A program made the translations under genes and the position numbers. This document shows, piece after piece, positions 19,261-28,034 of a stretch of 39,626 nucleotides of DNA (the first letter of the stretch is position 1; each line of letters starts with the position of its first letter). This stretch comes from Xanthomonas cissicola (lineage in GTDB: Bacteria; Pseudomonadota; Gammaproteobacteria; Xanthomonadales; Xanthomonadaceae): positions 1-39,626 of the forward strand of contig NZ_VZPL01000043.1 in NCBI RefSeq assembly GCF_008801575.1, given 5' to 3'. Below the pieces are notes generated by a model. The model was not told the origin of the DNA. It was given only the letters and a program-made list of their open reading frames with translations, and searched no databases.

Positions 19261-20583
19261 ATGAGCACCATCGTCGCCCTCGATACCCACGACGTCCGCT
19301 TCCCCACCTCGCGCGAGCTGGATGGATCGGATGCGATGAATCCCGATCCCGATTACTCGGCGGCCTACGTCGTGCTGCGCACCGATGCGGCCGATGACCT
19401 GGCCGGTTACGGCCTGGTGTTCACCATCGGCCGCGGTAACGACGTACAGACCGCTGCGGTGGCGGCACTGGCCGAGCATGTGGTCGGCCTGCGCGTAGAA
19501 GACGTCATCGCCGATCTGGGCGCATTCGCGCGCCGGCTTACCAACGACTCGCAGCTGCGCTGGCTCGGCCCGGAGAAGGGCGTGATGCACATGGCCATCG
19601 GCGCGGTGATCAACGCCGCGTGGGATCTGGCTGCACGCGCGGCGAAAAAGCCGCTGTGGCGCTTCATCGCCGAACTCACGCCCGAGCAGTTGGTCGACAC
19701 CATCGACTTCCGCTACCTCACCGACGCGCTCACCCGCGACGAGGCGCTGGCGATCCTGCGCGCTGCACAGCCGCAGCGCGCGCAGCGCATCGCCACGCTG
19801 ATTGAGCAAGGCTACCCCGCCTACACCACCTCGCCCGGCTGGCTCGGCTACTCGGATGAGAAGCTGGTGCGGCTGGCCAAGGAAGCGGTGGCCGACGGCT
19901 TCCGCACCATCAAGCTCAAGGTCGGCGCCAACGTGCGCGACGACATTCGTCGCTGCCGCCTCGCGCGCGAAGCCATTGGCCCGGACATCGCCATGGCAGT
20001 CGATGCCAATCAGCGCTGGGACGTGGGCCCGGCGATCGACTGGATGCGCCAGCTGGCCGAATTCGACATCGCCTGGATCGAAGAACCCACCAGCCCGGAC
20101 GACGTGCTCGGCCATGCCGCCATCCGTCAGGGCATCGCTCCGGTGCCGGTCTCCACGGGCGAACACACGCAGAACCGGGTGGTGTTCAAGCAGTTGCTGC
20201 AGGCCGGTGCGGTGGACCTGATCCAGATCGATGCCGCGCGCGTGGGCGGGGTCAACGAAAATCTCGCCATCCTGCTGCTGGCCGCCAAGTTCAACGTGCG
20301 CGTCTTCCCGCATGCCGGCGGTGTGGGTCTGTGCGAGTTGGTACAGCATCTGGCGATGGCCGATTTCGTGGCCATCACCGGCAAGATGGAAGACCGCGCA
20401 ATCGAATTCGTCGACCACCTGCACCAGCACTTCCTGGACCCGGTACGCATCCGGCACGGCCGCTATCTCGCCCCGGAAGCCGCTGGTTTCTCCGCAGAAA
20501 TGCATGCCGCCTCGATTGCGGAGTTCAGCTATCCGGGCGGGCGGTTCTGGGTGGAGGATCTGGCGGCCAGCGCGAAAGGCTGA
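19261..20583 (+). CDS. L-fuconate dehydratase (enolase superfamily)
   Basis: 440 residues. Dehydrates L-fuconate to 2-keto-3-deoxy-L-fuconate using Mg2+. Mandelate-racemase-type residues can be placed by count: acid/base K220 in the KLK motif (TIKLKVG), metal ligands D248 (VDANQRW), E274 ([10 protein letters not shown]) and E301 (STGEHTQ), H351 ([11 protein letters not shown]), and E382 near the end. The characterised X. campestris enzyme uses the same positions, so function is well supported. The start gives [21 protein letters not shown], the family N-terminus; CCAGGACTTTC before it is a modest ribosome site. It is separated from the rest of the operon by the repeat-rich gap. Confidence 0.96.
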   Translation: MSTIVALDTHDVRFPTSRELDGSDAMNPDPDYSAAYVVLRTDAADDLAGYGLVFTIGRGNDVQTAAVAALAEHVVGLRVEDVIADLGAFARRLTNDSQLRWLGPEKGVMHMAIGAVINAAWDLAARAAKKPLWRFIAELTPEQLVDTIDFRYLTDALTRDEALAILRAAQPQRAQRIATLIEQGYPAYTTSPGWLGYSDEKLVRLAKEAVADGFRTIKLKVGANVRDDIRRCRLAREAIGPDIAMAVDANQRWDVGPAIDWMRQLAEFDIAWIEEPTSPDDVLGHAAIRQGIAPVPVSTGEHTQNRVVFKQLLQAGAVDLIQIDAARVGGVNENLAILLLAAKFNVRVFPHAGGVGLCELVQHLAMADFVAITGKMEDRAIEFVDHLHQHFLDPVRIRHGRYLAPEAAGFSAEMHAASIAEFSYPGGRFWVEDLAASAKG

Positions 20584-20593
20584 GCCTACGGCC

Positions 20594-20868
20594 CCTCATC
20601 CGCCCTGCGGGCACCTTCTCCCGCGCGCGGGAGAAGGAAGTCGTGGTTCGTCCGGGACGGCGGGGTGATCGGTCTCCGACGTCGCGGAAAGCCAACCGCT
20701 GACCGCGGCGCACTGCAAATGCCCGGCGATGGGTCCATCCCCAAGATGCCCGAGCCAAACCGAATCACGCCTTTCTCCCACATGCGCCAGATCACATCCT
20801 TCTCCCACCTGCGCCAGATCACGCCCTTCTCCCGCCTGCGGGAGAAGGTGCCCGCAGGGCGGATGAGG
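20594..20868. repeat. Inverted hairpin elements flanking a 27-bp tandem triplet
   Basis: 20594-20637 and 20826-20868 are near-exact reverse complements, each containing a CTTCTCCCGC / GCGGGAGAAG hairpin; both can act as terminators for the convergent dehydratase and mutarotase genes. Between them, three 27-base units stand head to tail at 20764-20790, 20791-20817 and 20818-20844, each starting ATCAC and containing TTCTCCC and TGCG. The third unit merges into the right-hand hairpin, so the triplet seems to have grown out of the element's own end. Confidence 0.8.
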
Positions 20869-20875
20869 GCGCGGC

Positions 20876-21235
20876 CTAGCGCTGCGCGGCGATCGCCTCG
20901 CCCAGCGCAAAGATCCGTCCGGCCTGCCGCCATTTCTCTCCCTGCTTACTGCCAGGCAGCGGCTTCTGAAACCGCCACATCAACTGCTCCCACGCCTGGA
21001 TGCGCGGGTCGGCTGCATCGCGTGCGGCCTTGGCGGCCGGATCGTAGTCCTCGCGCACCTGCATCAGCATCACCAGCCGGTCGCCGCTGCGAAAGATCTC
21101 CAATTCCAGAATGCCGGCCTGCTGCAGCGAGGCCACTACCTCCGGCCATACCTCGGTGGGCTGATGCCAGCGCTCGTATTCGGCGATCAGCGCCGCATCG
21201 TCGTGTAGATCCAGCACATAACAAAGGCGCGGCAT
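20876..21235 (-). CDS. L-fucose mutarotase (RhaM/DUF718 family)
   Basis: 119 residues, ferredoxin-like dimeric alpha-beta barrel. Family marks: CYVLDLHDDAALIAEYERWH, the conserved VWPEVVASLQQAGILELEIF, RLVMLMQV, and the aromatic W near MWRFQKPLP. RhaM-type proteins interconvert alpha and beta anomers of 6-deoxy hexoses; the setting in a fucose cluster points to L-fucose. It starts two bases after the fucP stop, so the two are one operon. An in-frame ORF extension upstream to 21553 runs inside fucP and is not real. Confidence 0.88.
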   Translation of the reverse strand: MPRLCYVLDLHDDAALIAEYERWHQPTEVWPEVVASLQQAGILELEIFRSGDRLVMLMQVREDYDPAAKAARDAADPRIQAWEQLMWRFQKPLPGSKQGEKWRQAGRIFALGEAIAAQR

Positions 21236-21237
21236 GC

Positions 21238-22539
21238 TCAGGCTCCTGAAACGACGGGCGCCGCGCGGCGGGCGCGCAACGCGAACGACAAAATCACCGC
21301 AAAGCACGCACCCGGCACCACCATCGCCCAGTGGATGCCGGCCATGTCCGACACCGCGCCCATCACCGCCGTGAGCAAGGCACCGCCGATGATGGACATC
21401 ACCAGCATGGACGAGCCCAGCTTGCGGGCATCGTCGTGCATGCCGTCCAGGCCTAGCGCAAAAATGGTCGGGAACATCACCGACATGAACACGCTCGCCG
21501 CCACCAGCGCATACAACCCGGTCCACCCGGGTAGTGCGATGGCCACCGCGCATAAGAACAGATTGATCACGGCAAAACTTGCCAACAGCTTCGCAGGCGC
21601 CAGGTAACGCAACAGCGCGGTGCCGATAAAGCGGCCGGCCATGAACAGCACCAGCGAGATGGTCAGATAGGTCGCAGCGGTTTTTTCCGGCGTGCCAGGC
21701 ACGGCATCCTGCAGATAGCGGATCAGATAACTCCAGATGCCGACCTGCGCGCCCACGTAAAAGAACTGCGCGACCACCGCAAACACGAACAAGCGATTAC
21801 GCAGCAGTTCGCTGAAGCGTGCGCGCCTGGGCGCACCGCCGGTGTCTGCATCCGGCGCGCCGCTGGGGAAACGCACCAGCGCGATCAGGATCGCCCACAG
21901 CACCACCACCGCACCGATGATCAGGTATGGCATCTGCACGGCCGCCGATTCTGTGGCGAAGAACGCCTCGCGGGCGGCCGGCGCCATCGCGGCCAGTTCG
22001 GCCGGGGTGTGCTCCACGCCGGAGAAGATGAAGTGCTGGCCGACCAGCACGCCGGTAATCGAGCCCAGCGGGTTGAACGCCTGCGCAAGGTTCAAGCGCC
22101 GCGCCGCGCCATCGGCTGGACCGAGGACGGTCACCAGCGGGTTGGCCGTGGTTTCCAGGAACGCCAGGCCGCTGGCGATCACGAACAGCGCCAGCAGGAA
22201 CAGCCAGTAGGTGTGCACTTGCGCGGCCGGATAGAACAGGAAGGCGCCGCAGGCGTACAGCAGCAGGCCCAGCACCACCGCGGCCTTGTAGCTGTAGCGG
22301 CGCATGAACATCGCCGCCGGCATGGCAAACACGAAATAGCCCATGTAGAACGCGCTTTGCACCAGCCCGGCCTGCAGGTCGGTCAGCTCGAACGCCTTCT
22401 TGAACTGCTTGATCAGGATGTCGTTGAGGTTGTTGGCCATGCCCCAGAGAAAGAACAGGCTGACAATCAACAACAGGGGAACCATGGCGGTGCGCGCCAG
22501 GTTGCCGCGCGGCGACGCGGCAATGTCACTGTGATGCAT
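21238..22539 (-). CDS. fucP: L-fucose:H+ symporter FucP
   Basis: 433 residues, twelve membrane helices of the FucP/FHS branch of the major facilitator superfamily. Marks: FFLWGMANNLNDILIKQFKKAF in helix 1, GYFVFAMPAAMFMRRYSYKA, FLETTANPLVTVLGP, AQAFNPLGSITGVLVG, and FYVGAQVGIWSYLIRY, MFPTIFALGLDGM. It imports L-fucose (and possibly D-arabinose or L-galactose) with a proton. TTGGGAGGGG precedes the start at 22539. The region beyond it holds a perfect inverted repeat shared with the divergent IclR gene. Confidence 0.94.
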   Translation of the reverse strand: MHHSDIAASPRGNLARTAMVPLLLIVSLFFLWGMANNLNDILIKQFKKAFELTDLQAGLVQSAFYMGYFVFAMPAAMFMRRYSYKAAVVLGLLLYACGAFLFYPAAQVHTYWLFLLALFVIASGLAFLETTANPLVTVLGPADGAARRLNLAQAFNPLGSITGVLVGQHFIFSGVEHTPAELAAMAPAAREAFFATESAAVQMPYLIIGAVVVLWAILIALVRFPSGAPDADTGGAPRRARFSELLRNRLFVFAVVAQFFYVGAQVGIWSYLIRYLQDAVPGTPEKTAATYLTISLVLFMAGRFIGTALLRYLAPAKLLASFAVINLFLCAVAIALPGWTGLYALVAASVFMSVMFPTIFALGLDGMHDDARKLGSSMLVMSIIGGALLTAVMGAVSDMAGIHWAMVVPGACFAVILSFALRARRAAPVVSGA

Positions 22540-22612
22540 GCGACCGTTCCCCTCCCAAGGCTGTGGCGCTTGCGTTGCAATCGAGCGAGCGTACTGCGCA
22601 GGCCAGCGCCAT

Positions 22613-22641
22613 GCAAATATAAAATCTTTGTTTATATTTGC
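22613..22641. promoter_or_regulatory. Perfect 11-bp inverted repeat, likely IclR operator for fucP and regulator gene
   Basis: GCAAATATAAA (22613-22623), seven bases ATCTTTG, then TTTATATTTGC (22631-22641): a perfect dyad of 29 bases in an otherwise GC-rich genome. It lies 74 bases before the fucP start and 78 before the iclR-family start, nearly in the middle, and includes TATAAA-like -10 elements facing both ways. A regulator binding here would control both genes at once. Confidence 0.75.
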
Positions 22642-22718
22642 ACTGACACGCGCCACCTGACCCCGCCCCGCGTTGCCTGTACCCTGGCGCGCCGCACCTT
22701 GCCTGGACCTGCAAACGG

Positions 22719-23468
22719 ATGAGCACCGAACCCGCCAAGTACCGCGCGCCGGCCCTGGACAAGGGCCTGGACATCCTGGAGCTGCTCGCCCGCCAGGCGC
22801 AGCCGATGAGCATGGGCGCAATCTCGCAGGGCATCGGCCGCTCGCGCGGGGAGATCTTCCGCATGCTGCAGGTGCTGGAGGAGCGCGGCTACCTCACGCG
22901 CGATGGCGAAGGCGACTACGTGCTGACCAACCGGCTGTTCATGCTCGGCATGCAGCAGCCGCAGGTGCAAAGCATCAGCGAGGCCGCGTTGCCGGTGATG
23001 CGGCGCTTGTCCGATGCGATCTACCAGCCCTGCCACCTGGTGGCGCCATCCGGCGACCAGATCGTGGTGATCGCGCAAATGGACGTGCCCAGCGACCTGG
23101 GCCTGGTGGTACGCCCGGGGCATCGTCGCCCGTTGACGCATTCCAGCTCCGGGCTGGTGCTGTTCGCCTTCCAGCAGCCGGAGGTGCAGGCGCGCTGGCT
23201 GGACATGCTCGAGGCCAGCGAAGTGCCGTTCGAGCGCGCGCAGTTCCTGGCCGCCGCAGCGCAGGCGCGCCGCGATGGTTATGCCATGCAGCCCAGCGAG
23301 GCGGTGGTCGGCGTGGTCGATCTGACTGCCCCGATCCTGCAACGCGGTAGCGCCACCTACACGCTCACGGTGCCCTTCATCGAACGTCGCCCTGCGCTGG
23401 TGAGTCCGCAAGCGGCGTTACAGGCCCTGTGCGCGGCAACCGCCGAGATTTCCAGCGCGCTGCACTAG
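22719..23468 (+). CDS. IclR-family transcriptional regulator of the L-fucose genes
   Basis: 249 residues. Winged helix at about 9-75 (ALDKGLDILELLA, MSMGAISQGIGRSRGEIFRM, RGYLTRDGEGDYVLTNRLFML) and a GAF-like effector domain at about 85-249 (PVMRRLSDAIYQPCHLV, RRPLTHSSSGLVLFAF, GVVDLTAPILQRG). The effector is probably L-fucose or a pathway acid such as ketodeoxyfuconate, judged only from the neighbours. Divergent from fucP with the perfect dyad between them. Whether it also controls the dehydrogenase operon 7 kb away is unknown; the same dyad was not seen there. Confidence 0.9.
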   Translation: MSTEPAKYRAPALDKGLDILELLARQAQPMSMGAISQGIGRSRGEIFRMLQVLEERGYLTRDGEGDYVLTNRLFMLGMQQPQVQSISEAALPVMRRLSDAIYQPCHLVAPSGDQIVVIAQMDVPSDLGLVVRPGHRRPLTHSSSGLVLFAFQQPEVQARWLDMLEASEVPFERAQFLAAAAQARRDGYAMQPSEAVVGVVDLTAPILQRGSATYTLTVPFIERRPALVSPQAALQALCAATAEISSALH

Positions 23469-23649
23469 CGACGTGCGCGACCGGCGCACGCGCGCCATCG
23501 CCTGCCACGCGCATTTCCACAATATTGGGCAGCTTGAAGAAGCGGGCAGGCAGCACGCACGGCGTCCGCATAGCCACGGCTATAAAGATCAGACCGACCT
23601 TCGCGTGCAGTGCAAACGCACCGAACGCGGCAATGCGTTGGTACACTGC
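23469..23649. other. Gap between IclR gene and the manganese riboswitch; mntP promoter region
   Basis: No gene seen. TACACT at 23642-23647 could be the -10 box for the riboswitch transcript; no good -35 box is visible. A separate AT-rich patch CTATAAAGATC lies at about 23580-23590. Confidence 0.35.
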
Positions 23650-23825
23650 GCGCCCCTTGGGGAGTAGCCTGCTTTCGTCATCGAAAGCGCCTGCATCAAC
23701 ATACTCGGCCAGTGCGCCGTGGTGCAGGCAACCAGTTTCGGTTTGGCGAGACCAGCGGCATGCGTGCACGACGACGGTTGGCGCGGGCGCATGCCGTTGT
23801 GACCGTGCCCAACCCGAGAGTGTCG
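23650..23825 (+). ncRNA. yybP-ykoY manganese riboswitch with expression platform, leader of mntP
   Basis: The conserved pieces occur in the right order: CCTTGGGGAGTAGCC (23654-23668), a hairpin CTTTCG/CGAAAG, then CATCAACATACTCG (23693-23706), a stem-loop with CGCCGTGGTGCAGG, and GGCGAGACCAGC (23745-23756). These match the Mn2+-binding internal loops of the yybP-ykoY class (GGGGAGUAGC, CAACAUACUCG, GGCRAGACC). The aptamer is about 23652-23765. The following stretch can form a GGTTGG/CCAACC hairpin (about 23776-23814) just before the GAGAG ribosome site, suggesting translational control: Mn2+ binding would open the mntP start. The E. coli mntP leader works in a similar way. Confidence 0.9.
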
Positions 23826-24410
23826 ATGTCTCCTTTTTCCATTGTGTTGATCGGTTTTGCGATGTCGACCGACGCGTTTGCCGCGGCGATCGGCAAGGGC
23901 GCGGCGATGCGCAAACCGCAGTGGCGCGACGCGCTACGCGCCGGCCTGATCTTCGGCTGTATCGAAGCCATCACCCCGGTGATCGGCTGGCTGCTGGGCC
24001 GGGCCGCAGCCAGTTATGTGTCTGCCTACGATCACTGGATCGCCTTCGTGCTACTGGGCGCATTGGGCACGCACATGATCGTGGCCGGGCTGCGCAACGG
24101 GCCGGAAGATGCCGAAGATGCAGCCTCCGACACGCCGAAACGGCATGGCGTGCTGGGCTTGGCCACCACCGGCTTTGCCACCAGCATCGATGCGATGGCG
24201 GTCGGCGTCAGCCTGGCGTTTCTCGATGTGCATATCGGCGTGGTGGCGGTGGTGGTGGGCCTATGCACCTTCAGCATGGTCACTGCTGGAGTGATGCTGG
24301 GCCGCGCGCTGGGTAATCTGATCGGCAAGCGCGCCGAAATGTTGGGTGGATTGATTCTGGTGATCGTCGGCAGCGTGATTCTTTACGAGCACCTGAGCGG
24401 CGCCGGGTAG
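23826..24410 (+). CDS. mntP: Manganese efflux pump MntP
   Basis: 194 residues, six membrane helices made of two related halves. Each half bears the family motif: [16 protein letters not shown] near the start and [17 protein letters not shown] in the second half, with the acidic residues that bind the metal. The linker between them is polar ([17 protein letters not shown]). It exports Mn2+ when the ion is in excess. The start at 23826 follows the riboswitch and a GAGAG site; upstream in-frame extensions run through the riboswitch and are not real. An earlier homologue in X. oryzae is known as YebN/MntP. Confidence 0.95.
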   Translation: MSPFSIVLIGFAMSTDAFAAAIGKGAAMRKPQWRDALRAGLIFGCIEAITPVIGWLLGRAAASYVSAYDHWIAFVLLGALGTHMIVAGLRNGPEDAEDAASDTPKRHGVLGLATTGFATSIDAMAVGVSLAFLDVHIGVVAVVVGLCTFSMVTAGVMLGRALGNLIGKRAEMLGGLILVIVGSVILYEHLSGAG

Positions 24411-24416
24411 GTTGCT

Positions 24417-24482
24417 GTAGGAGCGCACCCGGGCGCGAGAGGCGTTATCGATGACGCCTCTCGCGCCCGAGTGCGCTCCTAC
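24417..24482. repeat. 29-bp near-perfect inverted repeat (REP-like hairpin)
   Basis: 24417-24445 and 24454-24482 are reverse complements with one mismatch, around an 8-base loop. The arm begins GTAGGAGCGCACCCGGGCGC, the same core as the elements at 10472-10604. It stands between the convergent mntP and sensor kinase genes and would form a very stable hairpin in either transcript. Confidence 0.9.
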
Positions 24483-24581
24483 GCTGCAAGGGATTGCGAC
24501 CCGCACGCGATCGGCATCATGGGATGCTTGCTCGATGCCGCGTGCATCCCCGCATGTCGCGGCGATGGCCCGATGCACCTG

Positions 24582-27500
24582 TCAGCGTGTTTTTGCATCG
24601 TGGTAGGCGCTCAGGAACGCGCGTAACGAGGCCGGCTTCACCGGCTTGGTCAGCAACCGATAACCGCGATCGCGCGCGAGCTGCTTGAGTTCGTCGCGGC
24701 CGTCGGCCGTGAGCAGGGCGCCGGCGATCGGCGCCGGTGCGGCGGCTTGCACGGCATCGAGCGTGTCCAGGCCATCCATGCGGTCGTGCAGGTGGTAATC
24801 CACCAGCATCAGGTCCGGCTGTTCGCGCGCACGTTCCAGTGCCTGGTCCACGGTGCTGGCGGTGATCACCTCCACCTGCCAGCGGCCGAGCAGCGCGCGC
24901 ATGCCATCGAGAATTTCGCGGTCGTTATCCACGCACAGCACGCGCAGGCCGGCCAGCGAATCGCCACTGCGCGATGCACGTGCAGCCGTCACCGGCAAGG
25001 GCGGTGCCACCGGAACCGGCGCCACACGCGGCAACAGGATCGAGAACATGCTGCCGCGGCCGACCTGGCTGCGCGCGCTCAGGTCGTGGTCGAGCAGGCG
25101 CGAGATGCGTTGGCAAATCGACAGACCCAACCCCAGCCCCTGCTCGCCCCAATCGAAGGGCTGCTGATAGCGGCGAAATTCTTCGAAGATCTGCCGCATG
25201 TGGTGTTCGGGAATGCCCGGGCCGGTGTCCCACACCTGCAGCTCCACCTGCTGCCCGCGCCCGCGCATGCCCAGCACGATGCGGCCCTGGCGCGTGTAGC
25301 GCAGCGCATTGGCCAGGAAGTTCTGCATCACCCGGCGCAGCAGACGGCGGTCGCTGCGCACCCAGATCGCGCGCACATGGACCTGTAGCTGAAGACCACG
25401 GCTGGCCGCCACCGGCGCGTATTGCGCGGCCAGCTCGTGCATCAGCGCGCTGGCGTCGAAATCCTCGACCGTGGGACGCAACCCACCGGCATCCAGGCGC
25501 GAGACGTCGAGCAGGCCGTCCAGCAGTTCTTCGGCCGCACGCAGCGAAGCATCCACGCGTTCGGCCAGATGCCGTTGCTCTTCGTTGTTCTGATGGCTCT
25601 CGCGCAAGGCCGAGGCGAACAGGCGCGCGGCGTTGAGCGGCTGCAACACGTCGTGGCTGATCGCGGCCAGAAAGCGGGTCTTGGATTGTTGCGCCAGCTC
25701 GGCCTCGCGCGAACGATCGGCGACGCGTTGCTCCAGATTTTCATTGGCGTCCAGCAACGCGCGTTCGGCGCGCTTGTAGTCGGTGATGTCGTTGTAGCTG
25801 GTGACGTAGCCACCGCCCGGCAGCGCCTGGCCGCGCATCTCGATCACCTTGCCGTCGCTGCGGGTGCGTTCGAACACATGCGGCGAGCCGGCGCGCATAT
25901 GCCGGATACGCCGATCGATCTGGTCTTCGATATCGCCCTCGCCCAGTTCGCCGCGCTCGGCGTTGTAGCGGATCAGATCGGCCACCGGCCGGCCCACATA
26001 CAACATGCCATCGGGATAGCCGAACAACTGCTGATAACGCCGGTTCCAGGCGGTCAAGCGCATGTCCGGGTCGACCACGCTGACCGCAGCGCTGATGTTT
26101 TCCAGCGTGGTGGACAAAATCTCGCGATTGAAGCGCAGCTCCTGGCCGGCTTCGTCCAGCACCGCCACCACTTCGCCCAGTTCCATGCCCGAACCGCGCA
26201 ACAGGCTGGTCAGCACCAGGCGCGCGGAGGCGGCGCCGATGGAGGCGGCGAGCAGGCGTTCGGTGAACTGCACCCAGGCGCGGTCGGCCACCACGGTGGG
26301 CTGCAGCTCGCGTTCCAGCAGCGAGGCCTGGTCGACGAAAGCGCGATGCGCGTGCCGTTCGCCCACCACACGCTCGGCCAGCGCCTGCAGATCGGCCACG
26401 CGCACATGCCCTGGCCAGTCGCCGGCCACCGCCGGACGCTGCGCGTACGGGTCCAGAAACGGCGCTGCACGCAGCCGCTCGTCCACCCCGGGACGCCAGC
26501 GCGCGGAGACCAGCATCATCGCGCCCACGTTGATCAGCAACGACCAGAACGTGCCATGCGCCAGCGGGTCCCAGCCGCGCATGCCGAACAGCTGCTGCGG
26601 CTGCAACCAGGCGATGCCGAACGGCCCGTCCACCAGCCAGTCCGTCTGTAGCCAGCCTGCGCGCGTGGCCGCCGGCAGCAGCAGCGTGTAGATCCAGGTC
26701 ATGAATCCGAGCGCCATGCCGGTCTCCACGCCCTTGCGGCTGGCACCACGCCAATACAGCCCGCCGATCACACCGGGCGCAAATTGCGCCACTGCGGCAA
26801 ATGCCATCAGCCCGTACGCAGCCAACGTGGTGTCGTTGGCGACGCTGCGGTGATATCCGTAGGCAATGAGCGCCAGCAGCAGGATGGCAACACGTCGGAT
26901 CCACAGCACGCGCGAGGCCACCGCCGCGCGCGCATCGGCGCTGCCGCGGCGACGCAGCAGCACCGGCATCACCAGGTCGTTGCTGACCATGGTGGCCAGC
27001 GCGATGCTGGCCACGATCACCATGCCGGTGGCCGCCGAAAACCCGCCCACATACGCCACCAGCGCCAGCACCGTATTGCCCTGGCTGAGCGGCAGTGCCA
27101 GCACCACCGCATCGTCCACCACCGCACTGCCCTTGCCGAACAACGCGATGCCCGCCGAGGCGATCGGCACCACCATGGCCGAGATGATCACCAGATAGGC
27201 GCCGAAGAACCAACGCGCACGGCGGATATCGCCAACGTCGCTGCATTCGACCACCGCCACGTGGAACTGGCGCGGCAGGCAGATCACGGCCAGAAAACTC
27301 AGCAGTGTCTGCGAAATGAAGCCCACCGACGGCGTGTGCTCGAACAGCGTGCGCGCCGAATCGGCGATATGCAGTCGGTGCTCGCTCAACCACAGCCACG
27401 CGAACAGCCCCACCGCCACGATGGCGACCAGCTTGATCACCGACTCCAGCGCGATCGCCAGCATCATGCCGCGGTGGTGTTCGGTGGCATCCACCTGGCG

Positions 27501-28034
27501 GGTGCCGAACAAGGTGGCGAACAAGGCCATCAGCAATGCCACATACAACGCCGGGTCGGCGAAGATGCCGCGTCCGGCGCTGCTATGCCCGGTCAACACC
27601 TCCAGGCTCATCGCCACCGCTTTGTATTGCAGGGCCAGATAGGGAACGATGCCGATCAACGCGATCACCGCCACCAACGCGGCCAGCCGGCGCGAACGGC
27701 CGTAGCGCGAGGAGATGAAATCGGCGATGGACACGGTATTTTCGGCGCGCGCGATCAGCGCCAGGCGCTCAATGATGCGCCAGCCGAACAGCAGCAACAG
27801 CAGCGGGCCCAGATAGATCGGCAGGTAGCCGATGCCATTGCGCACCGCCGAGCCGACCGCGCCATAGAAGGTCCACGACGAGCAATACACCGCCAGCGCC
27901 AGGCTGTAGACCGCCGGCCGCAGCCACGGCCGCTCCGGATACAGCGGGCGGCGGTCGCCCCACCACGCCACCCCGAACAGCAGGGCTGCGTAACCCAGGG
28001 ACACCAGCAACAGGATCCAGCTCGAGACCAACAT
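24582..28034 (-). CDS. crbS: SLC5-STAC-PAS hybrid histidine kinase, CrbS/MxtR type
   Basis: 1150 residues. Domains: SLC5/sodium-solute-symporter transmembrane domain of about thirteen helices (1-510; YGAVGSAVRNGIGYLPIYLGP, FADPALYVALLMALFATLFG), STAC linker (about 545-615), PAS (about 635-755; AAVSVVDPDMRLTAWNRRYQ), dimerisation helix with phospho-acceptor H794 (AISHDVLQPLN), ATPase (N-box QNFLANALRY, G-boxes DTGPGIP and GLGLGLSICQ), and a C-terminal receiver with D1079 (LMLVDYHLHD) and K1130. Kinases of this architecture, CrbS or MxtR, act with CrbR/ErdR to switch on acs; the SLC5 part may sense or carry a monocarboxylate. The likely partner is the regulator at 9654-10322. GGAGG precedes the start at 28034. 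The receiver may serve as a phosphate sink; that is inferred. Confidence 0.9.
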   Translation of the reverse strand: MLVSSWILLLVSLGYAALLFGVAWWGDRRPLYPERPWLRPAVYSLALAVYCSSWTFYGAVGSAVRNGIGYLPIYLGPLLLLLFGWRIIERLALIARAENTVSIADFISSRYGRSRRLAALVAVIALIGIVPYLALQYKAVAMSLEVLTGHSSAGRGIFADPALYVALLMALFATLFGTRQVDATEHHRGMMLAIALESVIKLVAIVAVGLFAWLWLSEHRLHIADSARTLFEHTPSVGFISQTLLSFLAVICLPRQFHVAVVECSDVGDIRRARWFFGAYLVIISAMVVPIASAGIALFGKGSAVVDDAVVLALPLSQGNTVLALVAYVGGFSAATGMVIVASIALATMVSNDLVMPVLLRRRGSADARAAVASRVLWIRRVAILLLALIAYGYHRSVANDTTLAAYGLMAFAAVAQFAPGVIGGLYWRGASRKGVETGMALGFMTWIYTLLLPAATRAGWLQTDWLVDGPFGIAWLQPQQLFGMRGWDPLAHGTFWSLLINVGAMMLVSARWRPGVDERLRAAPFLDPYAQRPAVAGDWPGHVRVADLQALAERVVGERHAHRAFVDQASLLERELQPTVVADRAWVQFTERLLAASIGAASARLVLTSLLRGSGMELGEVVAVLDEAGQELRFNREILSTTLENISAAVSVVDPDMRLTAWNRRYQQLFGYPDGMLYVGRPVADLIRYNAERGELGEGDIEDQIDRRIRHMRAGSPHVFERTRSDGKVIEMRGQALPGGGYVTSYNDITDYKRAERALLDANENLEQRVADRSREAELAQQSKTRFLAAISHDVLQPLNAARLFASALRESHQNNEEQRHLAERVDASLRAAEELLDGLLDVSRLDAGGLRPTVEDFDASALMHELAAQYAPVAASRGLQLQVHVRAIWVRSDRRLLRRVMQNFLANALRYTRQGRIVLGMRGRGQQVELQVWDTGPGIPEHHMRQIFEEFRRYQQPFDWGEQGLGLGLSICQRISRLLDHDLSARSQVGRGSMFSILLPRVAPVPVAPPLPVTAARASRSGDSLAGLRVLCVDNDREILDGMRALLGRWQVEVITASTVDQALERAREQPDLMLVDYHLHDRMDGLDTLDAVQAAAPAPIAGALLTADGRDELKQLARDRGYRLLTKPVKPASLRAFLSAYHDAKTR

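Noticed and set aside
20764..20844. 27-bp tandem units as a CRISPR array
   Set aside because: Units are directly adjacent with no spacers and derive from a dispersed hairpin element.
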